64,000 nt of DNA from Collinsella sp. (GTDB lineage: Bacteria > Actinomycetota > Coriobacteriia > Coriobacteriales > Coriobacteriaceae). Under the pieces are notes generated by a model. That model was not told the origin of the DNA, made no database searches, and was given only the letters and a program-made list of their open reading frames with translations. The position numbers were made by a program, and so were the translations under genes. Positions 34,810 to 43,609 of this stretch are shown here, piece after piece. The first letter of the stretch is position 1; every line of letters starts with the position of its first letter. The stretch covers positions 19,338 to 83,337 of the forward strand of contig DXMY01000014.1 of assembly GCA_019413925.1 (NCBI GenBank), given 5' to 3'.

Positions 34810-36216
34810 ATGCGCCAAAACGGATCCAACTTAAACGGGCGTTCGGGTGCGCGTCCGACGGCGCGCCGCGACCTGGGGCAGCTGCCCAGCGGTCAGCGCC
34901 GTCGCCGCCGTAAGCCCGGCGCGATGTACCTCAACCATAGCCGCGGGTTTAGCGACCGCAGCGCGCGCATCGGCAACGGGCGCTCGCCGCGCCGACCGTC
35001 CCGTCTGCCCTATGCGCTCATCGCCGTGGGTTGCGCGCTCGTGCTGTTTATCGCTGCCGTCGTGGGCTACGTCAACCGCAGCGTGGACGTGGAGCTCAAC
35101 GGCCAGAAGACAGCGGTGCGTGTGGGCTCTACGCTGCAGAATCTCATCGACGACCAGGAGTTGACTGACACCTACGACGCAGGCGACCTGCTGGCCGTCG
35201 ATGACAGCGTGCTCAAGCGCCATGGGGGCGAAAAGCTGTCGGTGAAGGTCGACGGCAAGCGCGTGAAGCAGGGCAAATGGGATAGCCGCGAACTTGAGGG
35301 CGGCGAGAAGGTGACGGTCAAGGATGGCCGTAACACCTACGAGAAGCACGAGGTTCAGGCTACGGTTATCGAGCCCAAGCTCAAGGTCGAGGGTGCGGGC
35401 GCTATCGAGTATGTGCAGACGTGGGGTGTCCAGGGCCGCTCCGAGGTGTGGGTTGGTGAGCAGTCGGGCAAGACGCAAGACCGCGGCGAGGTTGTGCCCG
35501 CCACCGATTGCGTCGTTGCGTGCGCCAGCGTGGCGCCCAAGGGCAACAAAAAGTACGTGGCGCTGACGTTTGACGAGGGTCCGAGCGGCGCTACCAAGCA
35601 GATCTTGCAGGTACTCAAGGAAAAGGGCGTCACCGCGACGTTCTTCCTGTCGGGCGATGCGGTCGAGGCCTCGTCCGCCACGGCCAAGGCGATTGTCGAT
35701 GCCGGGTGCGAAATCGGATCCAACAGCTACAGCGACGATTCGCTCAAGGGCCAGGACCGTGAGGCGGTACGCGAGCAGATCACGAAAGGCACCGATGCGA
35801 TTAAGTCGGCGACCGGCGTGAAGACGATGCTGCTGCGTGCTCCCTATGCTGCCTTTGACGAGCAAAACTGGATTGATGCGATGGACCTGGTCTCCGCCGT
35901 GGTCTCGTGGAATATTGACTCGGGCGACTGGCTGCTCAACGGTGCCGACGAGCAGGTCTCAACGGTGCTCGATTCGGTGACGCCGGGCAATATCGTGCTG
36001 CTCACCGATAGAGACGAATGCGCCGAGCAGACGCTCGAGGCGCTGCCGCAGATTATCGACGGCCTTGTCGCCGACGGTTACAAGATCGTGACGCTTAGCG
36101 ACCTGGTCAAGACGGACACGTCGCTGAGCAAAAAGCTCACCTCGCTGACGAAGGTCACCATGCCCAAGGACGCCGTGTACCCCCAACTTGCCGAGGGCGA
36201 TGACACCGCAGAGTAG
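34810..36216 (+). CDS. Polysaccharide-deacetylase-like protein lacking catalytic residues
   Basis: 468 residues. Basic N-terminus, one transmembrane helix (about 69-90), DUF348-like ubiquitin-fold segment (VELNGQKTAVRVGSTLQNLI), then a NodB homology domain from about 248. NodB motif 1 is TFDEGP where TFDDGP is expected, motif 2 reads GSNSYSDD with both metal-binding His replaced, motif 3 is RAPYAAF, motif 4 DSGDW is intact, and motif 5 IVLLTD has Thr for His. The metal site is therefore lost and the protein is probably a cell-surface pseudoenzyme that may still bind glycan or peptidoglycan. ATG 34810 follows GGGGGAGG. Confidence 0.85.
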   Translation: MRQNGSNLNGRSGARPTARRDLGQLPSGQRRRRRKPGAMYLNHSRGFSDRSARIGNGRSPRRPSRLPYALIAVGCALVLFIAAVVGYVNRSVDVELNGQKTAVRVGSTLQNLIDDQELTDTYDAGDLLAVDDSVLKRHGGEKLSVKVDGKRVKQGKWDSRELEGGEKVTVKDGRNTYEKHEVQATVIEPKLKVEGAGAIEYVQTWGVQGRSEVWVGEQSGKTQDRGEVVPATDCVVACASVAPKGNKKYVALTFDEGPSGATKQILQVLKEKGVTATFFLSGDAVEASSATAKAIVDAGCEIGSNSYSDDSLKGQDREAVREQITKGTDAIKSATGVKTMLLRAPYAAFDEQNWIDAMDLVSAVVSWNIDSGDWLLNGADEQVSTVLDSVTPGNIVLLTDRDECAEQTLEALPQIIDGLVADGYKIVTLSDLVKTDTSLSKKLTSLTKVTMPKDAVYPQLAEGDDTAE

Positions 36217-36218
36217 TT

Positions 36219-36248
36219 ATTGGGTAGTCGTTTAAGAACGTCCCCAAT
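36219..36248. repeat. GGGGAC-family element, short inverted copy C
   Basis: 30 bp: ATTGGG followed by the reverse complement of the first 23 nt of copies A and B (AGTCGTTTAAGAACGTCCCC), ending AAT. It starts 3 nt after the deacetylase-like gene's stop, again at a gene 3' end. Confidence 0.75.
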
Positions 36249-36330
36249 GGCTATGTCACGGATGCGTCAGCGTTTGGTATGCCTGCAATGTGCAGCGCAT
36301 AAATTCGATGCCGCAGGGCGATGCTGATGC

Positions 36331-36544
36331 TATAGTTACTGCGGTTAATGAGGGTCAAGAGAAAGGTTACAGGTGAAATCCAAACCTCGACCATACAGTC
36401 GGTGACCCCATGCAGGTGCTTTTTGCGCATGCACGGGGTGTAAGCGTCGAGCGGCGTGCCGCCCGCGCATGCGTATACATATCCAGAAGCCCCCGGACGC
36501 CGCACGCGCGGCCGCGTTCGGAGGAATAATGATGGGGAGCACCA
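36331..36544 (+). promoter_or_regulatory. Promoter and structured leader of the MgtE-like/NRMT operon
   Basis: Part of the 328-base gap before the MgtE-like gene. TATAGT at 36331-36336 is a good -10 element; no clear -35. The implied leader of about 200 nt contains small hairpins (AGGT/ACCT and CGAC/GTCG, 36371-36401), a 14-bp hairpin with two mismatches (CCCCATGCAGGTGC with GCGCATGCACGGGG, 36406-36438), and further GC-rich dyads before GGAGG at 36520. A metal-sensing leader is plausible but no known class fits. Confidence 0.45.
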
Positions 36545-36561
36545 TTGAATTATCTGAGTGA
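36529..36561 (+). CDS. Possible leader peptide MMGSTIELSE overlapping the MgtE-like start
   Basis: Ten codons with ATG just after GGAGG (36520-36524), ending with TGA inside the first codons of the next gene in another frame. The MgtE-like gene itself starts at a weak TTG (36545), so translation of this mini-ORF would run over that start. It could couple or repress initiation, but it is very short and may be chance. Confidence 0.3.
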   Translation: MMGSTIELSE

Positions 36562-38389
36562 GATGCTCAAATTGCCGGTCTTGGATGTCGACGGCGAAAA
36601 GCTCGGCGTGGTGAACGATTTTGGCATTGCTACCGGCGAAGTTTTTCCGCACGTGACGTCGCTTGCGTTCCGCGGTCCCGGCAAGACGCCGTTCATGATC
36701 AGCTGGCGCAAATGGGTCGACCGTATCGACGAGACGGGTGTACACCTTAAGACGTCGGCCACCGAAATCCGTTTTTCGTACCTGCAGCCGACCGAACTCT
36801 TGCTCGCCCGCGACGTGCTTAACAAGCAGATTGTCGACACGCAGGGCATGAAGGTCGTGCGCGTCAACGACATCAAGTTTTCCATGTCGGGCGAAAACCA
36901 GCTGCGCCTGCTGGGCGCCGAGGTCGGTGCCCGCGGTCTGCTACGCGCCATCAGCCCCGCGCTCGAGCATATCGTCGAAGGCTTTATGAAGCACCTGGGC
37001 AAGCCGCTCAGTGAGGACATCATCGCTTGGTCCTACATGGACCTGCTCGACCGCTCGACCAAGAACATTCAACTCTCGGTGTCGCACAAGACGCTCGGCG
37101 AGCTGCACCCTGCCGACATCGCCGACATTATCGAGCAGCTCGACCCGCGCCTGCGTGCGCAGGTGTTTGCGCAGCTCGATACTGCCCAGGCCGCCGAGGC
37201 CATCTCGGAATTCGATGACGACGAGCTTATGACCGAGATGCTCGAGGGCCTGTCCGACACCGACGCATCGTCGATGCTGGCCATGATGGACCCGGACGAC
37301 GCTGCCGACCTGATCGACGAGCTTGATTACGAGAAGGCCGAGAAGCTCCTGCGCCTGATGGGCGTCAAGGAGGAGAAGGCGATTCGTAACCTGCTGGGGT
37401 ATGAGGACAACACCGCCGGCCGCATTATGACCTCGGAGTTTGTCTCCCTGCCCGCTACGGCAACGGTCGGTGACGCCATCGAGGCGATTCGCGAGCTCGA
37501 CGAGGACTTCGAGAGCGTCTATTACGTCTATACCGAGGATCCGAGTGGCATGCTGACCGGCGTGCTTTCGCTGCGCACGCTGATCGTAGCCGACCGCGAC
37601 GCCACGCTGGGTCAGTTGGCCTATCGCGACCTGGTCTATGTGTCGCCCGACGAGGACCAGGAAGACGTGACGGACGAGATGACCAAGTACGACCTGGTCG
37701 CTATCCCCGTCTGCGACGAGAACCGCCACATCCTGGGCATCGTGACCTTCGACGACGCCATGGACGTTATCGCCGAGGAGCATCAGGAGGACCTGCAGAT
37801 CGCCGGTGTCGGCTCGGGTGACAGCGCGTCCGACGACTCGACGAACGTGCTCAGCTGGTTCGTGCATCGCCAGTACTGGGTTGTTGTATGGGGCATCGCG
37901 TCGTGCATCATGGCGACCGTGCTGGGAACGGCGCTCGGCTCCGCGCATCTGGTGGTGTTCCCCATGTGCGCCATGCCGCTCGTGCTGCTGGCGGCCTCGC
38001 GCATGGTGTCGTTCGTCAAGAACTACTTCCTGGAGTATGACGGTCACGACGACGAGCCCAAGCCGTATCTGGGGTTCTTCTTCCAGAGCACGGGCATGGG
38101 CCTGATTCTGTCACTCGTGACCTACCTGTGCGCCCAGCTGGTGCGCACCGCTGCATTCCCCGATGCGCCCATGTTTGAGGAGCAACTCTTTACCGGGTGC
38201 TTTAATATCGCTGCCATCATTTGCCTGGTTGGCAACATGAGCGCCGTGATTTACCTGATGGTGCTGTTCTGGCGTGACGAGCATGACCTCAACACGTCGG
38301 GCACCGCCATGAACGTCATTGCCGTCATGATCTCGTGTGTGGCGTATTGCATCGCCGCGGTGCTGCTCGCCATGTCAGTCATGGGTTAG
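36545..38389 (+). CDS. MgtE-like protein: PRC + MgtE_N + CBS pair with divergent membrane domain
   Basis: 614 residues. Two PRC-like beta segments (about 1-75 and 85-150), MgtE N-domain helices (LHPADIADIIEQLDP, near 187, and DPDDAADLIDELD), paired CBS domains (about 290-415) and five C-terminal helices (about 443-610). Canonical MgtE carries a conserved GGNAGxQ motif in its membrane domain; I do not see it here, so transport by this protein itself is uncertain. It sits 8 nt before an NRMT-like NRAMP gene and may be a Mg2+-sensing partner. Start TTG 36545 has GGGGAG at 5 nt; ATG 36563 is the alternative. Confidence 0.8.
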   Translation: MNYLSEMLKLPVLDVDGEKLGVVNDFGIATGEVFPHVTSLAFRGPGKTPFMISWRKWVDRIDETGVHLKTSATEIRFSYLQPTELLLARDVLNKQIVDTQGMKVVRVNDIKFSMSGENQLRLLGAEVGARGLLRAISPALEHIVEGFMKHLGKPLSEDIIAWSYMDLLDRSTKNIQLSVSHKTLGELHPADIADIIEQLDPRLRAQVFAQLDTAQAAEAISEFDDDELMTEMLEGLSDTDASSMLAMMDPDDAADLIDELDYEKAEKLLRLMGVKEEKAIRNLLGYEDNTAGRIMTSEFVSLPATATVGDAIEAIRELDEDFESVYYVYTEDPSGMLTGVLSLRTLIVADRDATLGQLAYRDLVYVSPDEDQEDVTDEMTKYDLVAIPVCDENRHILGIVTFDDAMDVIAEEHQEDLQIAGVGSGDSASDDSTNVLSWFVHRQYWVVVWGIASCIMATVLGTALGSAHLVVFPMCAMPLVLLAASRMVSFVKNYFLEYDGHDDEPKPYLGFFFQSTGMGLILSLVTYLCAQLVRTAAFPDAPMFEEQLFTGCFNIAAIICLVGNMSAVIYLMVLFWRDEHDLNTSGTAMNVIAVMISCVAYCIAAVLLAMSVMG

Positions 38390-38397
38390 GTGGTCGC

Positions 38398-39660
38398 GTG
38401 CAAAATACCAAGCAAAAGTCGGGCACCAAGCAAAAGCTGACCATCGCGGCCATCTTTGGCGCTATGGGTCCCGGTCTGCTGGCGGCGCTTTCGGGCAATG
38501 ACGCCGGCGGCATTGCAACGTATTCCAGCGCGGGCGCCAGCTATGGCTACAAGATGCTGTGGATGCTTCCTGTCATGACCGTGCTGCTCATCGTGACGCA
38601 GGAGACCGCGGCGCGCTGCGGCTGCGTCACGGGCAAGGGCCTGGCATCGCTCATTCGCGAGCGCTTTGGCGTGCGCAAGAGTGTACTTGCTATGGCGGCG
38701 CTGTTGATCGCCAACACGGCTGTGACCATTTCGGAGTTTGCGGGTATTGCGAGCGGCCTTGCCCTCTTTGGCGTGCCGGCGAGCATCTCGGTGCCGTTGG
38801 TGGCGCTGCTGGTGTGGATGCTTACCATGTCGGGGAGTTTCCAGCGCATCGAGAAGATTCTGCTGCTGGTGAGCTGCGTGTTCGTGACCTATATTGTCGC
38901 CGCGTTTATGGCTGGCCCCAACTGGGGTGAGGTCGCGGTCGACCTGGTCGTGCCCAACATTCAAAATGACCCCAGCTACGTGTCGCTCGTGGTCGCAACG
39001 ATCGGTACCACCATCGCGCCGTGGATGATTTTCTTGGCGCAGAACAACGTGGTCGATAAGAACGCGGGCGAGGACGATATCGTGCTGCAGCGCATCGATA
39101 CCGTGAGCGGCTCGCTTGCTGCCGATGTCATTGCCGGCTTTATTATCATCACGACCGGTACGGTGTTGTTCCCGGCGGGTATTCAGATTAGCGATGCCGC
39201 CGATGCTGCCCGCGCGCTGGAGCCCATCGCGGGCCAGTGGTCCACGGTGCTGTTTGCCTCGGGCCTGGTCGCGGCGAGCTTCTTGGCTGCCTGCGTGCTG
39301 CCGGGCGTTACGTCGAGCGCTATCTGCGAGGCATTTGGCTGGGAGCGCGGTGCCGACCGCAGCTGGGACGAGGCCCCGGTCTATCGCGGCATCATTACGG
39401 CCATCATCGGTATCTCTGCCGTGCTGGTGCTTATGCCCGGCGTCGATTTGTTCCAGATTATGATGACCTCGCAGGTCATCAATGGCGTGCTACTGCCCGT
39501 GGTTCTGGTGTTCCAGGTGGTTATCGCTGCCGACCGTCACATTATGGGCGCCAACCGCAATGGCCGCGTGTGGAATGTGCTCACTTGGGCGACTATCGCC
39601 GTGATTACGGTGTTGACGGTCGTCATGTTTGTGCTGCAAGCGATGGGCTACAGCGCTTAG
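38398..39660 (+). CDS. NRAMP-family transporter, NRMT (magnesium) type
   Basis: 420 residues, about 11 helices. The TM1 unwound segment reads GNDAGG where Mn/Fe NRAMPs have DPGN, and the TM6 segment reads GTTIAPWMIFLAQNN, so the usual binding-site Met is absent. These changes are the mark of the NRAMP-related magnesium transporters described from Coriobacteriia (Eggerthella), as I recall them. GTG 38398 has TTAGGTGG upstream. Followed by a terminator. Predicted Mg2+ uptake, paired with the CBS/MgtE-N protein upstream. Confidence 0.85.
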   Translation: MQNTKQKSGTKQKLTIAAIFGAMGPGLLAALSGNDAGGIATYSSAGASYGYKMLWMLPVMTVLLIVTQETAARCGCVTGKGLASLIRERFGVRKSVLAMAALLIANTAVTISEFAGIASGLALFGVPASISVPLVALLVWMLTMSGSFQRIEKILLLVSCVFVTYIVAAFMAGPNWGEVAVDLVVPNIQNDPSYVSLVVATIGTTIAPWMIFLAQNNVVDKNAGEDDIVLQRIDTVSGSLAADVIAGFIIITTGTVLFPAGIQISDAADAARALEPIAGQWSTVLFASGLVAASFLAACVLPGVTSSAICEAFGWERGADRSWDEAPVYRGIITAIIGISAVLVLMPGVDLFQIMMTSQVINGVLLPVVLVFQVVIAADRHIMGANRNGRVWNVLTWATIAVITVLTVVMFVLQAMGYSA

Positions 39661-39678
39661 CGCCCACTTTTGCTTCCG

Positions 39679-39713
39679 AACAGGCCGTAGCGATGGACTG
39701 CGGCCTGTTTTTT
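39679..39713 (+). terminator. Terminator of the MgtE-like/NRMT operon
   Basis: Stem AACAGGCCGTAG / CTGCGGCCTGTT (one G-U pair) with a run of T's at 39708-39713, 19 nt after the stop. Confidence 0.85.
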
Positions 39714-39742
39714 GCCCGCTATAGGGCATTAGTTATATGGCA

Positions 39743-39972
39743 GTGGACAAAAAATGCCAAATATGAGTACTGTTGCTAAGTGAATAGCATTTACATCCAA
39801 GAAGATAATGGACATAGCCGATAGTATGTTCATTAAAATTGGCTCCAATATGTCTTAAACCAGTCAGGTTGGCTGCTTTAGGGGGTTGTAGGGGCCGCTC
39901 GGACGTCATTTTGGGTGGTTTTGCCTGCTACTAAAATGGTAACAGTACTCATATTTGCCCCTTTTTGTCCAC
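39743..39972. mobile_element. MITE-like element with ~34-bp terminal inverted repeats
   Basis: 230-bp AT-rich, non-coding segment that fills most of the 545-base gap. Its ends, 39743-39776 and 39938-39972, are inverted copies sharing GTGGACAAAAA and CAAATATGAGTACTGTT with a few differences between. No transposase frame is inside. It looks like a non-autonomous miniature element; target duplications were not clear. Confidence 0.65.
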
Positions 39973-40205
39973 GATCCCTTGAAGCCGGCTCGAAAAGAGT
40001 GATTTTGGTTTGTTTGCTGCGGGTGTGGGCTTGGAAACAACGTTCGGGGTGGCGAGGCGCCCAGAATTCGGTCGCAAGGAGGGCGTTCCTCGGCTGTGTC
40101 AGGAGTGTCCCTAGGTGCCGGCACATAAGGAACGTTCCTAACTGCCGGAGGGGGTGTCTGCCGTGGCGGGCACCCCCTCCGGATGTGGGAAGTTTGCGCT
40201 GCAGG

Positions 40206-42422
40206 TTACTTATCGGTGCCCAGCTTGTGCGGCTTGAGAGCGAGCGCATTGACGAGCGCGTCGGTGGCAGACTTGACGGCCGCCGGCTGCGGATCGTTGA
40301 CGTGATCCTCGGGATGCACGGGCAGGTCCTTCTTGACTGCATCGTGGATCAAGTTGAGGTACTCAGTCACGCCAGTGGTCGACAGGTGCGTGCCATCGCC
40401 ATCGAACAGGTCGTTGCGATTGGCACTGTATCCGTACCAGTCGATAACGCGCACGTTCTTGTAGCGCGTAGCAGCGTTGGCGATGGCCTGGTTGGTAGAG
40501 CCAACCCACGGCTGCGGGCTGCGCGTGTTCACAAACACCACAATACGCTTATCTCCTGCATCGGTCATGATGGCGTCGATCTGGTCGTCGGTTACCAAGC
40601 CGTTGGTGCCCAGTGCAAAGACCACGATCTTGCCGGCAAGGTTCTGTTGGAGATAGCCCTCAAATGTCGCGCGGCCCGCATCAAACTGGCGGCCCTTTTC
40701 GGCATCGATATGGCTGTGCGGGAACACGCCGTCAAAGGAATCAACGGCGCGCAGCGACACGGAGTCACCGATCATCAACAGGTCGTAGGAGCCATCGGGG
40801 AAGCCGTCGTTGTCCTTGTCGGTGTCGTCGGCCGCCTGTTGGTCTGTGGGCGCGGTGTTTTTGGCTTCCTTGTTGAGGACTTCGGCGCCCTCACCGCTCA
40901 GTGCGGAGGTCTCCGGCACAAAGATCAGGCCGCCCAGTGCAACGACCAACACGACAGCGCAGGCTGCGCAGACAGGGACGTGCGCGCGCACCCAGTTGGC
41001 GGGCGCGGTGGTGCCGTCGCGGAACTCGGATACGGTGCGCCCAAAGGCGCCCTTTCTAAACGGCGTCTCGATAAAGCGATATGAACATTCGGCTACGGCG
41101 ACCACCAACAACACCTGCAAAATGTACTGCCACCACGGCGTATCGTTGATGTTGGCGACCGGGTTCATGAGCAACAGTAGCGGATAGTGCCACAGGTAGA
41201 TGCTGTACGAGCGCTTGCCAACCCACACGAGCGGCTCGGCGGACAGTGCGCGGGCAACCATTCCCTGGGGCTGCACGCAGGCCGCGATGACCATGAGCGT
41301 GAGGATGGAGCATAGCAGCGTGCCGCCGCGATACTGGAACGCGGTGTAGCCGTTGGTGAGCGCGACCATGGCGGCAAGGCCAACCAGACCCACGACGCCC
41401 AACACATCGATGGATGCGGGCGAGGACCAAAAGCGCACGAGGGCGCTCGGCTGTGCCGGGACGGTCTCGGCTGCGTTGTCGGCCTTCTCGCCAGGCTTGC
41501 CCTCGGCGTTCTTGCCGTGCTTGGCGGCGCCAGCCAGGCGATTGAGCCCCAAACGATGAGCGAGACGCACCGGCGCCAGGTCGCGATCGGGGATAAAGGC
41601 CATCCAGGCGCCCAGCAGCAGCGAGAAGACGCGGGTGTCGGTGCCGTAGTACACGCGGCTGGGGTCGGCGGCAGGGTTGTAGAGCACCATCATGGCAAGG
41701 GCGGATACCGCTGCGAGTCCCAGGACCATACGGCGCGTGTTGGGTTTGCTCACATGCATGGACACCATGGCAAACAGCAGCGGTGGCCAAACCAGGTAGA
41801 ATTGTTCCTCGATGGCGAGCGACCAAAAGTGCGTAAGCGGCGAGGGGTCGCCCAGGGCGTTGAAGTACGAAACGTCCTGCATAATCTGCCACCAGTTGTT
41901 AAAGAACAGCAGCGACGGCAGAATGTCGGGACGCATCTTGGTGAGCATCACGTGGTTGAAGACGGTGCACAGCGCACAGGTTACAACCACAACGGTCACC
42001 ACGGCGGGGACCAGGCGACGGATGCGGCGGATCCAGAAGCTCTTGAGGTCGATGCGGCCGGTCTTAGCGACTTCGTTGAGTAGCAGGCGTGTGATCAGAT
42101 AGCCCGAAAGCACAAAGAAGATCGTGACGCCAAGCAGGCCGCCCTGAGCCCACGTGAGGTTGAGGTGATAGAGCACCACCGCGACGACGGCAAGCGTGCG
42201 CAGGCCGTCGAGCGCAGGGATGTAGCGGGACTTGGGGCGAGCAGGCGTCTGCTCCGCGGCGGGAGTGTTGGCGCGGCCAGCGTTGTTGGCAGAAGCGCGA
42301 TGGGGGCTCGCGGTGCGTCGCGGCTCGTTGGCACGGCGCTCGCCCTTCACGCGTTCGTGCGGCGCCGGCTCGTTGCCCGTGCGGCGTCGACCGCGCGAGC
42401 CCGATTGCGAGAATTGTTCCAT
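40206..42422 (-). CDS. OatA-like O-acyltransferase (acyltransferase-3 + SGNH)
   Basis: 738 residues. A basic, disordered N-terminal tail (about 1-65), an acyltransferase-3 membrane domain with RYIPALDGLRTLAVVAVVLY followed by His, FFVLSGYLIT and HFWSLAIEEQFYL, then a helix near 495 and an extracytoplasmic SGNH esterase-fold domain: GDSVSLRA (Ser), GTNG (Asn) and DGTHLS (Asp/His). This is the architecture of peptidoglycan O-acetyltransferase OatA, which protects against lysozyme. The exact sugar acceptor cannot be told. Single gene transcribed away from ribokinase. Confidence 0.9.
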   Translation of the reverse strand: MEQFSQSGSRGRRRTGNEPAPHERVKGERRANEPRRTASPHRASANNAGRANTPAAEQTPARPKSRYIPALDGLRTLAVVAVVLYHLNLTWAQGGLLGVTIFFVLSGYLITRLLLNEVAKTGRIDLKSFWIRRIRRLVPAVVTVVVVTCALCTVFNHVMLTKMRPDILPSLLFFNNWWQIMQDVSYFNALGDPSPLTHFWSLAIEEQFYLVWPPLLFAMVSMHVSKPNTRRMVLGLAAVSALAMMVLYNPAADPSRVYYGTDTRVFSLLLGAWMAFIPDRDLAPVRLAHRLGLNRLAGAAKHGKNAEGKPGEKADNAAETVPAQPSALVRFWSSPASIDVLGVVGLVGLAAMVALTNGYTAFQYRGGTLLCSILTLMVIAACVQPQGMVARALSAEPLVWVGKRSYSIYLWHYPLLLLMNPVANINDTPWWQYILQVLLVVAVAECSYRFIETPFRKGAFGRTVSEFRDGTTAPANWVRAHVPVCAACAVVLVVALGGLIFVPETSALSGEGAEVLNKEAKNTAPTDQQAADDTDKDNDGFPDGSYDLLMIGDSVSLRAVDSFDGVFPHSHIDAEKGRQFDAGRATFEGYLQQNLAGKIVVFALGTNGLVTDDQIDAIMTDAGDKRIVVFVNTRSPQPWVGSTNQAIANAATRYKNVRVIDWYGYSANRNDLFDGDGTHLSTTGVTEYLNLIHDAVKKDLPVHPEDHVNDPQPAAVKSATDALVNALALKPHKLGTDK

Positions 42423-42609
42423 AAAACATCATCCAATGACGAGAATAATCAGCACGTATTCATTGTAGCTGCCTGCCCCTGTGAATGCTTGCTGCTGGCG
42501 CAAGCTCAAGCGCGCGTCCACATCAAAGTGGACTAAAGTTATAGGGGGTGCGAGAGTGCACAATCGTTGGTCGATGGTGGGCGCAAAGCCCGAAGACGAG
42601 GAGGTTTCC

Positions 42610-43605
42610 ATGGCGGATCACAGCATCGTTGCGGTGTTCGGCAGCATGAACATGGACCTTTCGGTGGCGTGCGAGCGCATGCCGCGCGCGGGCGAGACGG
42701 TCGATGGCAGCGGTTTTATCACCAACGCCGGCGGTAAGGGAGCCAATCAGGCCGTTGCCGCTGCGCGCATGGGTGCGCGCACGTGCATGATCGGCGCTGT
42801 TGGGCGCGATACCTTTGGCGATGCGCTTGTGGCAGGGCTCCAAGATGCCGGCGTGGGCGTTGAGTCCGTGACACGTCTCGACGACGTGGAGACCGGTACT
42901 GCGACTATCATTCGCTGTGAGAGCGACAACCGCATCGTGCTGTCGCCGGGCGCCAACCATGCGCTTGCGGGCGAGGACGTTGCCCGCGCACTGAGGCGCT
43001 TGGTGGCCGACGAGCTCGACGGCGATGCCAGCGAGATTGCCCCGGCTGCTGGCGGCGTCTTTATCGCCCAGGGCGAATGTGACCTTGCGGCGACGGCCGG
43101 GGCGCTTGCTTGCGCTCACGAGCTGGGGTTCTATACGATCTTTAACCCGGCGCCCGCCTGCGACCTGCCGGCAGGAGCGTGGCCAGCGGTCGACCTGGTC
43201 TGCCCCAACGAGACCGAGTGCCAGGTACTGACGGGCATTCTGCCCACGGATGATGCGAGTTGCGTCGCCGCGCTCAATGCGCTGCTCGACAAGGGCGCCG
43301 GGGCTGCGGTCATCACGTTGGGCGGCGCCGGCTCGGTTACGCTCGGCGATGGCGGTGAGCCGCTGCGCATGCCGGCGCTTTCGAGCGCGGTGGTCGATAC
43401 GACGGCCGCGGGCGATACGTTTATCGGCGCGTTGGCGGCGGCTCGTCTGGAGGGCCTGCCGCTCTTTGAGTGCATGGCGGCGGGTGCTCGCGCCTCGGCG
43501 GTGACGGTGTCGCGCCTGGGCGCTCAGCAATCAATTCCCACGCGTGCGGAAGTCGAGCACAAGTTTGGTTTAGACGGTTTGGATGTAGACGGAGAAGCGG
43601 AGTAG
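42610..43605 (+). CDS. rbsK: Ribokinase-type PfkB sugar kinase
   Basis: 331 residues. PfkB motifs: GSMNMDLSV, GGKGANQAVAAARMG (substrate site), NPAPA, CPNETECQVLTG, and DTTAAGDTFIGAL with the catalytic Asp. In an operon 4 nt upstream of a nucleoside hydrolase, which frees ribose from nucleosides, so phosphorylation of ribose is the natural reading. ATG 42610 has GAGGAGG upstream; the open frame continues 43 codons further back without a site. Confidence 0.88.
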   Translation: MADHSIVAVFGSMNMDLSVACERMPRAGETVDGSGFITNAGGKGANQAVAAARMGARTCMIGAVGRDTFGDALVAGLQDAGVGVESVTRLDDVETGTATIIRCESDNRIVLSPGANHALAGEDVARALRRLVADELDGDASEIAPAAGGVFIAQGECDLAATAGALACAHELGFYTIFNPAPACDLPAGAWPAVDLVCPNETECQVLTGILPTDDASCVAALNALLDKGAGAAVITLGGAGSVTLGDGGEPLRMPALSSAVVDTTAAGDTFIGALAAARLEGLPLFECMAAGARASAVTVSRLGAQQSIPTRAEVEHKFGLDGLDVDGEAE

Positions 43606-43609
43606 AACA

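Noticed and set aside
36365..36412. FMN riboswitch
   Set aside because: GGTGAAATCC and CGACCATACAGTCGG resemble one arm of the FMN aptamer, but the rest of the core is missing and the downstream genes concern magnesium, not flavin. Rfam cmscan would settle it.
36251..36745. Minus-strand gene over the MgtE-like leader
   Set aside because: The frame runs antisense into the MgtE-like coding region and encodes no recognisable protein.
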